The notes under the pieces were generated by a model. That model searched no databases. It was not told the origin of the DNA and was given only the letters and a program-made list of their open reading frames with translations. Both the position numbers and the translations under genes were made by a program. A stretch of 61,015 bases of DNA. Source: Bacillota bacterium. Its GTDB lineage: Bacteria > Bacillota > Clostridia > Christensenellales > SZUA-584. Positions 34,392-41,797 of the stretch are shown piece after piece. Location: the NCBI GenBank assembly GCA_023406895.1, contig JAEXTV010000013.1, positions 1-61,015 on the forward strand, written 5' to 3'. The first letter of the stretch is position 1, and every line of letters starts with the position of its first letter.

Positions 34392-35528
34392 TCATTTGGC
34401 CAGCTCCTTGACGGCGCATACCGCCGCGTCCACATCCTCAGCTTCATTAAACCATCCAAAGCTGAACCGCACCGCCCCTTGTTGCGTCGTGCCCAACGCC
34501 TGATGCATCCTAGGAGCGCAATGGGCGCCCGGCCGTGTGGCAATACCGTAGGTCTCAGATAACTCGTCTGAAACCGCGCTGGAATCGTAGCTGCGTATGT
34601 TCAAAGCCACCACAGGTGCGTGAAGAGCCGTTGTAAAATCACCGTACACCATCACACCCTCAATCTGCGAAACACCTTCAATAAAGCGGCGCATGAGAAA
34701 GTCCTCTTTGGCTTGTATGGCGCTGATTCCCACCGAATTAATATAATCCACTGCCGCCTCAAGCCCCGCAATGCCGTGCCCGTTCAGTGTGCCCGCCTCC
34801 AGCAGCGTCGGCAGTTGCTCGGGCTGCGTTTGGCTGTACGTCTGCACACCGGTACCGCCCACCTTCCACGGCCTTATATTCACGCCCTCACGGATGCACA
34901 GTCCGCCCGTACCCTGCGGGCCCATCATCGCCTTATGCCCGGTAAAGCAGAGGATATCAATGTTCATAGCTTCCATGTCTATGAGGGCACATCCTGCCGT
35001 TTGAGACGCATCCACAATAAACAGCAGGCCATGATCTTTTGCAATTTGTCCCACGCGCGCCACATCCACCATGTTGCCGGTCAGGTTAGACGCGTGCGTG
35101 CAAACAATGGCCTGAGTATTGGAGCGAATCAGCCTTTCAAAATCCGTGTACTTAATATTGCCGCGTTTATCCGCCGGGGCAAAGCTCAGTTCAACCTGTC
35201 TCTCCGCTTGTAAGCGATACAGCGGCCTCAAAACGGAGTTATGCTCCAAATCTGTCGTAATCACATGATGACCGGAGTTGATGGTTCCATAGATGGCAGT
35301 GTTCAGTGCCTCCGTCGCGTTGCATGTAAAAACCACATGGTCGGCGCGCTTGCAGCCGAGCAGCTGCGCCAGTTTGACGCGCGCATGATAAACGGTGCGC
35401 GACGCATCAAGGCTGCTGTCATGTGTGCCGCGTGACGCATTGCCCAATGTGTTCATCGCCTGAATGACGGCCTCGATCACCTCGGGCGGTTTGCGCAGCG
35501 TCGTCGCCGCATTATCGAGATAAATCAC
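34392..35528 (-). CDS. Cysteine desulfurase-family PLP enzyme (possible selenocysteine lyase)
   Basis: This 378-residue class V aminotransferase fold has the PLP lysine in CFTGHKAMMGPQGTGG and the catalytic cysteine in RPGAHCAPRMHQALG. The N-terminus IYLDNAATTLRKP is standard. The short Cys loop groups it with group II (CsdA/SufS-like) enzymes that also act on selenocysteine. It would mobilise sulfur or selenium for YedF, the DUF3343 proteins and SelD. The start is GTG and overlaps the yedF stop by four bases. Confidence 0.9.
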   Translation of the reverse strand: MIYLDNAATTLRKPPEVIEAVIQAMNTLGNASRGTHDSSLDASRTVYHARVKLAQLLGCKRADHVVFTCNATEALNTAIYGTINSGHHVITTDLEHNSVLRPLYRLQAERQVELSFAPADKRGNIKYTDFERLIRSNTQAIVCTHASNLTGNMVDVARVGQIAKDHGLLFIVDASQTAGCALIDMEAMNIDILCFTGHKAMMGPQGTGGLCIREGVNIRPWKVGGTGVQTYSQTQPEQLPTLLEAGTLNGHGIAGLEAAVDYINSVGISAIQAKEDFLMRRFIEGVSQIEGVMVYGDFTTALHAPVVALNIRSYDSSAVSDELSETYGIATRPGAHCAPRMHQALGTTQQGAVRFSFGWFNEAEDVDAAVCAVKELAK

Positions 35529-36139
35529 GGCTTGATCACCTTGGCCGCACCGCTTAGCTTTTCGACGATGCTGTACATATTGGCAATCTGCCCAACCGCG
35601 AGCTTCTCCGTCAGGCCGTAAAAATTCAGGCAGGTGCCGCAGGTCATGATTTCAACGCCCTGAGCCTCCATGCTTTTCAGGTCTTCCACGCTGACCGATC
35701 CTTCTATGGGAATGCTTGCACCGCCGTTGTAAAAAATAATCGTCTTCGGCAGCTCTTCCAGCTGGGACAGCGCGTAAATGAACCCTTTCATCAGCGTCTT
35801 TCCCAGCTCATCGTCCCCACGGCCCATTGTGGCACTGTCGATAGCCACCACGGTGTTACCTCTAATATCCGGAACGCAGGCAGCTTCGGGTTCCGCAGCT
35901 TTCGCATTCGGCAGCGAGGAAACCTCCATGGTAATAACGAAGTGCTTATCGTCCAGCTTTTCGCTCTTCGCCGCATGCCCCTTGCCCATAGCCAGCCGCA
36001 TCACGTTCTGCACGGCGATCTCGTTATCCACGTGCACTTCGAGCACACCGGCTTGCTTCATTTCACCCAGCGCCTTGGTCGCTTTGACAACCGGGATTGG
36101 GCATTGTTCGCCCACCGCGTTTACGATTACCTTTGCCAT
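35525..36139 (-). CDS. yedF: Selenium metabolism protein YedF
   Basis: The 204-residue protein has two domains. A TusA/SirA-like N-terminus carries the CPxP motif (VGEQCPIPVVKATKAL, Cys13), and a C-terminal DsrE-like domain has the cysteine pair EIMTCGTCLNFYGL. The family accompanies selD and is thought to carry selenium or sulfur as a persulfide/selenide. AGGAGGAAAAAG precedes the ATG. It is 78 bases downstream of the activase gene in the same direction. Confidence 0.92.
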   Translation of the reverse strand: MAKVIVNAVGEQCPIPVVKATKALGEMKQAGVLEVHVDNEIAVQNVMRLAMGKGHAAKSEKLDDKHFVITMEVSSLPNAKAAEPEAACVPDIRGNTVVAIDSATMGRGDDELGKTLMKGFIYALSQLEELPKTIIFYNGGASIPIEGSVSVEDLKSMEAQGVEIMTCGTCLNFYGLTEKLAVGQIANMYSIVEKLSGAAKVIKP

Positions 36140-36217
36140 TCTTTTTCCTCCTCCGGTTCATTCGTCCGCATATATCGGGAAAGTCAGCAACAGATTCTTA
36201 GCCATGCTCCCCATCTC

Positions 36218-36985
36218 TCAGCGGGCTTTCATGGCACAGAGCGCTGCGCCAATGGATCCCGCATACCGTCCGTGTTCGTTCGAAATGACTTGTATTGCCA
36301 GCGATGCAGACAGTGCGCCGATAATATATGCGCTGTCGCACAAACCACCTGTCAGACAAACGGCACCTGCACGGCTCAATAGCCTTTTGGCCTGCGATGC
36401 CACCTTTTGCACAATCGAGTCCACCACCGCGAATGCGATGTTTTCCTTATTTTCTCCCCGCCCAATCAGGCTGATCACCTCAGATTCGGCGAAGACTGTA
36501 CACATGGAACTGATGGATGTATCGCGCCCCTGAGCGGCCAGCTCACATAGCTCCTGCGGGCTCACTGCCAGCGTATTCGCCATTACTTCCAAAAAGCGGC
36601 CCGTACCCGCCGAGCACTTGTCGTTCATAATAAAGTCTTTCACCACGCCGCCTTCAATGCTGATGATCTTGGTATCCTGCCCGCCGATATCAATCACCGT
36701 CATATCGCGGCAGAAAAAAATCTCGCAAGCCCCTTTGGCATGGCACGTGATTTCCGTCACAGCCTTATCCGCATAGGGTATCGCAGCCCGGCCGTATCCG
36801 GTCGCCACGCAGGGCGTTTCCACTGCGTCAATCCTGCTTTCCTTTAATTTTAAACGGATCGCTTCCGCTGTATCCACACTGCTCCAGCCGGTGGGCTGTA
36901 CGAATTGCAGCAGGAGCCCCCGGCTTTCATCCATAACCGTTGTTTTGGCGCAGGTCGATCCGATATCAATCCCGATATATTTCAT
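36218..36985 (-). CDS. ATP-dependent activase of the double-cubane reductase (HgdC/YjiL family)
   Basis: The protein has 255 residues with the ASKHA fold. It has IGIDIGSTCAKTTVMDE (phosphate 1), VIDIGGQDTKII (phosphate 2) and the [4Fe-4S] ligands in NDKCSAGTGRFLE and SISSMCTVFAESEVISL. A homodimer would hold one cluster and transfer electrons to the double-cubane protein upon ATP hydrolysis. Residues 1-17 of the longer frame lack a binding site; GAGGGTGA precedes the ATG chosen at 36985. An operator-like palindrome lies about 65 bases upstream. Confidence 0.92.
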   Translation of the reverse strand: MKYIGIDIGSTCAKTTVMDESRGLLLQFVQPTGWSSVDTAEAIRLKLKESRIDAVETPCVATGYGRAAIPYADKAVTEITCHAKGACEIFFCRDMTVIDIGGQDTKIISIEGGVVKDFIMNDKCSAGTGRFLEVMANTLAVSPQELCELAAQGRDTSISSMCTVFAESEVISLIGRGENKENIAFAVVDSIVQKVASQAKRLLSRAGAVCLTGGLCDSAYIIGALSASLAIQVISNEHGRYAGSIGAALCAMKAR

Positions 36986-37039
36986 ATCACCCTCTGTCTT
37001 CATTATAAAAACCAATACTAAAATACGCCAATTCAAATA

Positions 37040-37078
37040 TCAGATAGAACAATAGATTCTATCGGTAATATCGATTGA
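37040..37078 (-). promoter_or_regulatory. LysR-type operator before the activase gene
   Basis: ATAG-N4-CTATCGG on the plus strand (37053-37065) aligns with the palindrome upstream of selD (CCGATA-N5-TATCGG, 39115-39131) at the same spacing. A further GATAG (37042-37046) and TATCG flank it. It suggests a second promoter inside the selenium cluster, controlled by the LysR protein. Confidence 0.6.
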
Positions 37079-37097
37079 AACGCTTATCATGTCATCA

Positions 37098-37988
37098 TTA
37101 TTGTACGTGGTTTAATATATACTCGCGGAAGACTTGAGCCGTATTGGTCAGTCTGCGATCTTTGGGAATAATCATATAAAGGCAGCGCACGGTGCTTTTT
37201 CCGTCAAGAGGAAAGCAAATCACATTTTGGGCCATCCTTGCGGCCAATTCGGATACAATCGCGACGCCAAGCCCTTGAGCCACGGCGCGCAGAATGGTGT
37301 CGTGGTTGTCCATACGCGCCACAACACGGATATCCTCTGTATTAATGCTGTTTTCGCACAGAAATTTGTCTACAGCCTGTTGTGTGCCCGATCCCAGCTC
37401 ACGGAAAATCAGCGGTTCACAGAGCAATGTATTGCCCGACGCTCCCGTGCTTTGCAGAGCCCGATGCTTCTCATTATCCGGGGTCAGCAGCACCAGTCTG
37501 TCTTCATAGAGCAGATCATAAACGAGCTCTTTGCGGTTCATCACCGCACCCACAAAACCAATCTGAGCGTAACCATCCAGCACCAGATCATGAACGCGGG
37601 CGCTGTCTCCGCTGTGCAGGGTAAAACGGCATTGCGGCATCTCTTGCGCAAATCCCGCAATCAGTTCCGGCAGCAAGTACGCCATCGGTATCGTGGAAGC
37701 CGCGAGCACAAGTTCCAGCGAATTCCGTTCCTCAAGCTCCTTTGAAAGCTGCTCACAGCTTTGGAGAATGGCTTTGGCATGGGCGTAAACACGCCGTCCT
37801 TCTTCCGTCAGAATAATCTTGCGTTTGCCGGTACGCACGATCAACGGCACGCCGATGTCCTTCTCCATAGCGGCCACATGCCCGCTGATGGTCGATTGCG
37901 CCAGATACAATTTATCAGCCGCGGCGGTGAAGCTGCCGTTCTCAACCACAGCGGCAAATGCCTCCAGCTGTTTCAGATTGTAGTTCAT
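37098..37988 (-). CDS. LysR-family regulator of selenium metabolism genes
   Basis: The 296-residue protein has an N-terminal winged helix (LKQLEAFAAVVENGSFTAAA, AQSTISGHVAAMEKDIG) and a type 2 periplasmic-binding effector domain. It matches the LysR subgroup found next to selD/yedF/double-cubane genes. The start at 37988 lies four bases after the selD stop. Its likely targets are the two matching palindromes at 37049-37065 and 39115-39131. The effector is unknown; a selenium or sulfur species is plausible. Confidence 0.9.
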   Translation of the reverse strand: MNYNLKQLEAFAAVVENGSFTAAADKLYLAQSTISGHVAAMEKDIGVPLIVRTGKRKIILTEEGRRVYAHAKAILQSCEQLSKELEERNSLELVLAASTIPMAYLLPELIAGFAQEMPQCRFTLHSGDSARVHDLVLDGYAQIGFVGAVMNRKELVYDLLYEDRLVLLTPDNEKHRALQSTGASGNTLLCEPLIFRELGSGTQQAVDKFLCENSINTEDIRVVARMDNHDTILRAVAQGLGVAIVSELAARMAQNVICFPLDGKSTVRCLYMIIPKDRRLTNTAQVFREYILNHVQ

Positions 37989-37992
37989 CACA

Positions 37993-39030
37993 TCACTCCA
38001 AAATGATTCTCTTTCCGCCGCTGTACGCACAAACCCTCCCGATGCGCTGCGCGGACGGAACACATGCCTTCAGTTCTTCAAACAACACATCAGCATCTTT
38101 TGGGCTGACGCAAATCACCAGCCCGCCCGACGTCTGCGGATCGAACAGCAGATCGGCCTTTTCCAGCGGGATATCTTTGAGGTCCACAAATGCCTCAGCG
38201 AAGCTGCGGTTGCGGTACATCCCGGCGGGAAGCACGCCCATTCTGGCAAGCTCAAGCGCTTCGGGAATGATGTTTATTCCGTTGACGTCCACGCGAATCT
38301 GTACATCGCTGCCCTGTGCCATCTCCAGCAGATGCCCCATCAAGCCAAATCCGGTCACATCCGTACACGCGTGAACGTCGTACTTTATCATCGTATCCCT
38401 GGCAGATTTATTGAGCGTTGTCATCATTGTGAAAGCAAGCTTTTCAGTTTCTTTGCTGACCATTTGGGCTTTCATTGCGGATGTCAGCACGCCGATGCCG
38501 ACCGGCTTAGTCAGCAGCAGCACATCTCCCGGTTTCGCACCGGAATTCGTCAGCACCTTATCAGGATGCACAAACCCGGTCACTGCCAGCCCATATTTCG
38601 GCTCCTCGTCGTAAATGCTATGCCCGCCGGTGATCAGTGCCCCCGCTTCATACACCTTATCATAGCCGCCCCTCAATATTTCATGAACCGTCTCTTTCGG
38701 CATGTCTTCGGGTACTGCCATAATGTTGAGTGCCAGTTTAGGTTCTCCGCCCATCGCATAGACATCAGACAGTGCATTTGTGGCTGCAATGGCGCCAAAC
38801 GTATACGGATCATCAGCAATCGGTGGGAAGAAATCAACCGTCTGCACCAACGCCAATTCATCGCTGATTTTATAAACGGATGCGTCATCACTTCGCTCAA
38901 ACCCAACCAATAAATTTGGGTCATTATGAACTTTTATATCCTCCAAAAGCTGAGCCAGCACACCGGCTCCCACTTTCGCTCCACAACCGGCGCACTTTGC
39001 AAGCTTTGTCAGCTTGATATCTTCTTTCAA
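37993..39030 (-). CDS. selD: Selenide, water dikinase (selenophosphate synthase)
   Basis: The 345-residue PurM-like enzyme matches E. coli SelD along its length (DPNLLVGFERSDDASVY, AATNALSDVYAMGG, ITGGHSIYDEEP, DPQTSGGLVI). The catalytic residue is a normal cysteine, Cys16 in KCAGCGAKV, not selenocysteine. It makes selenophosphate from selenide and ATP for selenoproteins, seleno-tRNA or selenium cofactors. The start is TTG at 39030 with GAAGGAGGTG directly upstream; the longer frame covers this site. It is the first gene of the selenium cluster. selA, selB and selC were not seen in the window. Confidence 0.94.
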   Translation of the reverse strand: MKEDIKLTKLAKCAGCGAKVGAGVLAQLLEDIKVHNDPNLLVGFERSDDASVYKISDELALVQTVDFFPPIADDPYTFGAIAATNALSDVYAMGGEPKLALNIMAVPEDMPKETVHEILRGGYDKVYEAGALITGGHSIYDEEPKYGLAVTGFVHPDKVLTNSGAKPGDVLLLTKPVGIGVLTSAMKAQMVSKETEKLAFTMMTTLNKSARDTMIKYDVHACTDVTGFGLMGHLLEMAQGSDVQIRVDVNGINIIPEALELARMGVLPAGMYRNRSFAEAFVDLKDIPLEKADLLFDPQTSGGLVICVSPKDADVLFEELKACVPSAQRIGRVCAYSGGKRIILE

Positions 39031-39114
39031 TACAGCACCTCCTTCGCCCGGCAAACGGTATTATGAACAATTCTATATAAGCATATCACAGAAACGGAGA
39101 AAACGCTAAAATAA

Positions 39115-39143
39115 CCGATAGTCTTTATCGGCTATCTCGATAG
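39115..39143 (-). promoter_or_regulatory. LysR-type operators before selD
   Basis: Two palindromes abut: CCGATA-GTCTT-TATCGG (39115-39131) and CTATC-TC-GATAG (39132-39143). They sit about 85-110 bases before the selD start, the usual place for LysR recognition and activation sites. The first one recurs before the activase gene. Confidence 0.65.
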
Positions 39144-39714
39144 ATGTTGGTTTGCCTTCCCTCGGTCAGCATACCTTTAATTCGAGAATGAATGCTTTCT
39201 GTATTATATCTCAGATATTGAATCATGTTAGATTGTATAATAATGTATATTTTATTTCTTAGACCAATCCACTGATGAATTAATAATTTGGTTCTTATTT
39301 TGTTCCAACTTTGGTTTTCTTTCAATCACCCGGTTCGTTCATATAGGAGTAAATATCGGAAGAAGAAAAGTAGGTGTATTGGCTTATGACAATCACACAT
39401 GCGGGAGCGTCGTAATGATGGATTCTCCAAAACATGCTGCGAACTTGCAGACCAATCGTATTGTAACCGAATTCAATCATACCAATGATGAATTGGATGT
39501 AACGGTTATGATATTGAACACCTGAACATGTCCACTCATTCGGAATAAATGTAGTAAAACTATAATCAGCTGTCCATCCACTTTATATATTCCCGAGGGG
39601 GTGTTGTTTTGATCTTCTTATTTCATCCTTTTGGTCGTAATAATTTCTTAAGCTCGATATTTATCAAGCTTGCTTTCCACTTACGGAGACGATCGTTATA
39701 ATTCTCTTCTGCAA

Positions 39715-39761
39715 TTGACATCACATTGAATCGTTATTATAATATCGATATAAATCTATCG
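39715..39761 (+). promoter_or_regulatory. rex-lysR promoter with CGATAT-N4-CTATCG operator
   Basis: TTGACA (39715-39720), a 17-base spacer and TATAAT (39738-39743) make an ideal sigma-A promoter. Directly over the expected start site lies CGATAT-AAAT-CTATCG (39746-39761). The same two-arm site occurs twice more at 41420 and 41693, next to lysR and the alcohol dehydrogenase gene. Position here suggests repression. Confidence 0.8.
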
Positions 39762-39782
39762 ATTTGTTGAGGAGACTATCCT

Positions 39783-40442
39783 ATGGACATATCCGACCAA
39801 AGAATAACCTCTATTTCCAAGCAAGCGCTGCAGCGCATGCCGCTTTATTTGCAATGCTTAAAAAAGCTTCAGAGGGAAGGCATCAATGTGATCGCGTCTC
39901 CTGCCGTAGCTGAGGCTCTTGGTTTGGGCGAAGTGCAGGTTCGTAAGGATATTGCTGCCGTCAGTTCCACTCAAGGCATTCCAAAAAAGGGATTTCCCGT
40001 TTCCATGCTGATTGCTGATATTGAGCACTTCCTTGGTTATAATAGTGTCCGCCAGGCAGTGTTGGTGGGTGTTGGATATTTGGGGCGGGCGTTGCTTTCA
40101 TATAAGGGCTTTGAGGAGTATGGGCTCGATATCGTCACAGCTTTTGACCGCGATGAGATACTTATCAACTCTCAAATATGCGGCAAACGCATATTACCAC
40201 CAAGTCAAATAGCGGATATATGCCAGCGCATGAATATTCTCATCGGAATCATCACGGTTCCCGCCGAGCAGGCTCAATCCGTATGCGATCAGCTCGTCTC
40301 GGGTGGCGTCCTCGGGATTTGGAACTTTGCGCCGGTCAGGCTGCAAGCCCCGGGTCATATTCTTGTTCAAAACGAGAATATGGCAGCATCACTGGCACTG
40401 CTCTCACGACATTTAAAAGCAAAAATCGATTCTGATGATTGA
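39783..40442 (+). CDS. rex: Redox-sensing transcriptional repressor Rex (first copy)
   Basis: The 219-residue protein has a winged-helix N-terminus (AEALGLGEVQVRKDIAAVS) and a Rossmann NAD(H) domain (AVLVGVGYLGRALLSYKGFEEYG). The typical segment IGIITVPAEQAQSVCDQL and the C-terminal swap helix are present. Rex releases DNA when NADH/NAD+ rises and controls hydrogenase and alcohol dehydrogenase genes. TTGAGGAGA precedes the ATG. It shares an operon with a LysR gene 14 bases downstream. A second rex lies at 43082. The key glycines GxGxxG are intact in both. Confidence 0.93.
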   Translation: MDISDQRITSISKQALQRMPLYLQCLKKLQREGINVIASPAVAEALGLGEVQVRKDIAAVSSTQGIPKKGFPVSMLIADIEHFLGYNSVRQAVLVGVGYLGRALLSYKGFEEYGLDIVTAFDRDEILINSQICGKRILPPSQIADICQRMNILIGIITVPAEQAQSVCDQLVSGGVLGIWNFAPVRLQAPGHILVQNENMAASLALLSRHLKAKIDSDD

Positions 40443-40456
40443 GAGGAGGAACGAAC

Positions 40457-41383
40457 ATGAATACGCTGCATTTCAAATATGCCGTTGAAGTGGAGCGCAC
40501 ACGCTCAATCACACAAGCTGCAGAAAACCTTTTTATGGCGCAGCCCAATTTGAGCAAGGCGATTAAAGAGCTCGAAGATACGCTGAACATAGAGATATTT
40601 GAGCGTTCGCCCAAGGGGGTCGTCCCCACGAAAAAGGGTGCCGAGTTTTTACATTACGCCAAGAATGTGCTTGAACAGCTCGATAAAATGGAGCGGCTTT
40701 ATATCCCCGAAAACTCAGAGTTGCAGAGCTTCAATATCTCCATTCCGCGCGGCAGCTATATTGCGCAGGCATTTACTCGCTTCATATCCGAGCTTGACGT
40801 TAAAAAGAAAATTGACGTCACCGTGCAGGAAACCAATTCCATGCAGGCCATCAGCAATATCACAAACGAAGGATATCACCTTGGCATCATCCGCTACCAA
40901 ACAGATTATGAAAGCTACTTTCTTGACTATCTCGATGAGAAGAAACTTGATTCCGAGCCAATATGGGAGTTTGAATACCTTGCGCTGATGTCCTGCCGTC
41001 ACCCGCTTGCAGCTGCCAAAAAGATCGTATTCAGCGATCTTTCACCGTATATCGAGATTGTTCATGGAGACACTGCCATTCCCTACCTGCCCGCAATCAA
41101 AGAAAAAACAAGCGATATTACAAAGCGTATTTATGTCTATGAGCGCTGCAGCCAATTCGACATGCTCTCCAACATACCTTCGACATATATGTGGGTGTCG
41201 CCCATACCCGAACGATTTTTAGAGCTGTACGGTCTCGTTCAGCGCAAATGCCATGTCGAGAACCACAGATACAAGGATCTGCTAGTGTATCCGATAGGCT
41301 ATGAATTCACACCGTTTGACAAAAAGTTCATTGATCAGCTGTATGCGTCAAAAAACGAAGTCGCGTTCCGCCAATACGAGTAA
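40457..41383 (+). CDS. LysR-family transcriptional regulator of the alcohol dehydrogenase/hydrogenase region
   Basis: The protein has 308 residues. The N-terminal helix-turn-helix (RTRSITQAAENLFMAQPNLS, KAIKELEDTLNIEIFERSPKG) is followed by an effector domain (IRYQTDYESYFLDYLDEKKL). GGAGGAACGAAC precedes the ATG. It follows rex in one transcript. Three CGATAT-N4-ATATCG type sites around it, at its own promoter and before the small RNA and adh, are the best candidates for its targets. The effector is unknown. Confidence 0.88.
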   Translation: MNTLHFKYAVEVERTRSITQAAENLFMAQPNLSKAIKELEDTLNIEIFERSPKGVVPTKKGAEFLHYAKNVLEQLDKMERLYIPENSELQSFNISIPRGSYIAQAFTRFISELDVKKKIDVTVQETNSMQAISNITNEGYHLGIIRYQTDYESYFLDYLDEKKLDSEPIWEFEYLALMSCRHPLAAAKKIVFSDLSPYIEIVHGDTAIPYLPAIKEKTSDITKRIYVYERCSQFDMLSNIPSTYMWVSPIPERFLELYGLVQRKCHVENHRYKDLLVYPIGYEFTPFDKKFIDQLYASKNEVAFRQYE

Positions 41384-41415
41384 CGTTTTATTCAATCTGT
41401 TATATCAATATCCCT

Positions 41416-41453
41416 ATATCGATATCGTTATATCGATATTCTTTTTTTATATT
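41416..41453 (+). promoter_or_regulatory. LysR-type promoter P1 upstream of a small RNA
   Basis: The double palindrome CGATAT-CGTT-ATATCG (41420-41435) is followed after 12 bases by TATATT (41448-41453). The identical arrangement, including the following ATTACC, occurs at 41693-41726 before the alcohol dehydrogenase. No good -35 is present in either, as expected for activator-dependent promoters. Confidence 0.65.
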
Positions 41454-41459
41454 ACCTTC

Positions 41460-41645
41460 TGCTGCTTTGTTTTGATACAATCTATTTTGCAAAGCTTATA
41501 TCGATGAGATATGTATATATGGCCGCTATGAGGCGGTTAATATCTTGAATCTCAAAGGTACACATAGGCAGGACCGTACCTTGCATTTCTTTAGTCAAGG
41601 CATCCAACCGCTACCCCAAAAGGTGCGGCCCTTTTTTTATTTGCC
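41460..41645 (+). ncRNA. Candidate small RNA, about 170-190 nt, own terminator
   Basis: The segment lies between promoter P1 and a terminator (CCGCTACC / GGTGCGG followed by seven T). It holds several hairpins: CCGC/GCGG near 41524, CTTGA/TCAAG near 41545, GGTAC/GTACC (about 41558-41580) and CCTTG/CAAGG (about 41579-41600), the last two competing for the same bases. It has no credible open frame. Transcription ends before the adh promoter P2, so it is not a simple leader. No known riboswitch or RNA family was recognised. Confidence 0.55.
41607..41640 (+). terminator. Intrinsic terminator of the candidate small RNA
   Basis: The stem CCGC(T)ACC / GGTGCGG has a loop CCAAAA and is followed by CTTTTTTT on the plus strand. 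Confidence 0.7.
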
Positions 41646-41689
41646 GCCATCGTTTTTTATTAAAACTTATGCATTCTAGTGATTTCCAA

Positions 41690-41726
41690 TATCGATATAG
41701 CAATATCGATATTCTCGTTTTATATT
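41690..41726 (+). promoter_or_regulatory. LysR-type promoter P2 of the alcohol dehydrogenase gene
   Basis: AATATCGATAT-AGCA-ATATCGATATT is a 26-base palindromic array (core 41693-41708), with TATATT at 41721-41726. It copies the layout of P1 in sequence and spacing. The adh start is about 70 bases further on. Confidence 0.7.
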
Positions 41727-41744
41727 ACCCGCAATCAATGAAGA

Positions 41745-41762
41745 TTGTTAAAATATTATCAA
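41745..41762 (+). promoter_or_regulatory. Rex operator before the alcohol dehydrogenase gene
   Basis: TTGTTAAAATATTATCAA differs by one base from the clostridial Rex consensus TTGTTAA-N4-TTAACAA. It lies about 20 bases after the -10 of P2, where bound Rex would block transcription. Two rex genes flank the target. Confidence 0.75.
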
Positions 41763-41797
41763 TATAAAACGTTTTTAGATTGAAGGAGGTTTTCAAT

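Larger units (their letters stand above)
39031..39782. other. Divergent regulatory region between selD and rex
   Basis: This 750-base region contains the selD operators near its left end and the rex promoter at its right end. The middle (about 39330-39530) has an open stretch of some 60 codons without a start codon or binding site and without recognised similarity. It is probably non-coding or a remnant. Confidence 0.45.

Noticed and set aside
37993..39030. SelD as a selenoprotein
   Set aside because: The catalytic position is a normal Cys codon, with no in-frame TGA.
39350..39530. Open stretch of about 60 codons in the selD-rex gap
   Set aside because: No start codon with binding site, no recognisable family and biased AT content; not annotated as a gene.
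41460..41645. Known riboswitch upstream of adh (THF, ZTP, c-di-GMP or fluoride type)
   Set aside because: The characteristic conserved cores of these classes are absent, and the terminator separates it from the adh promoter.
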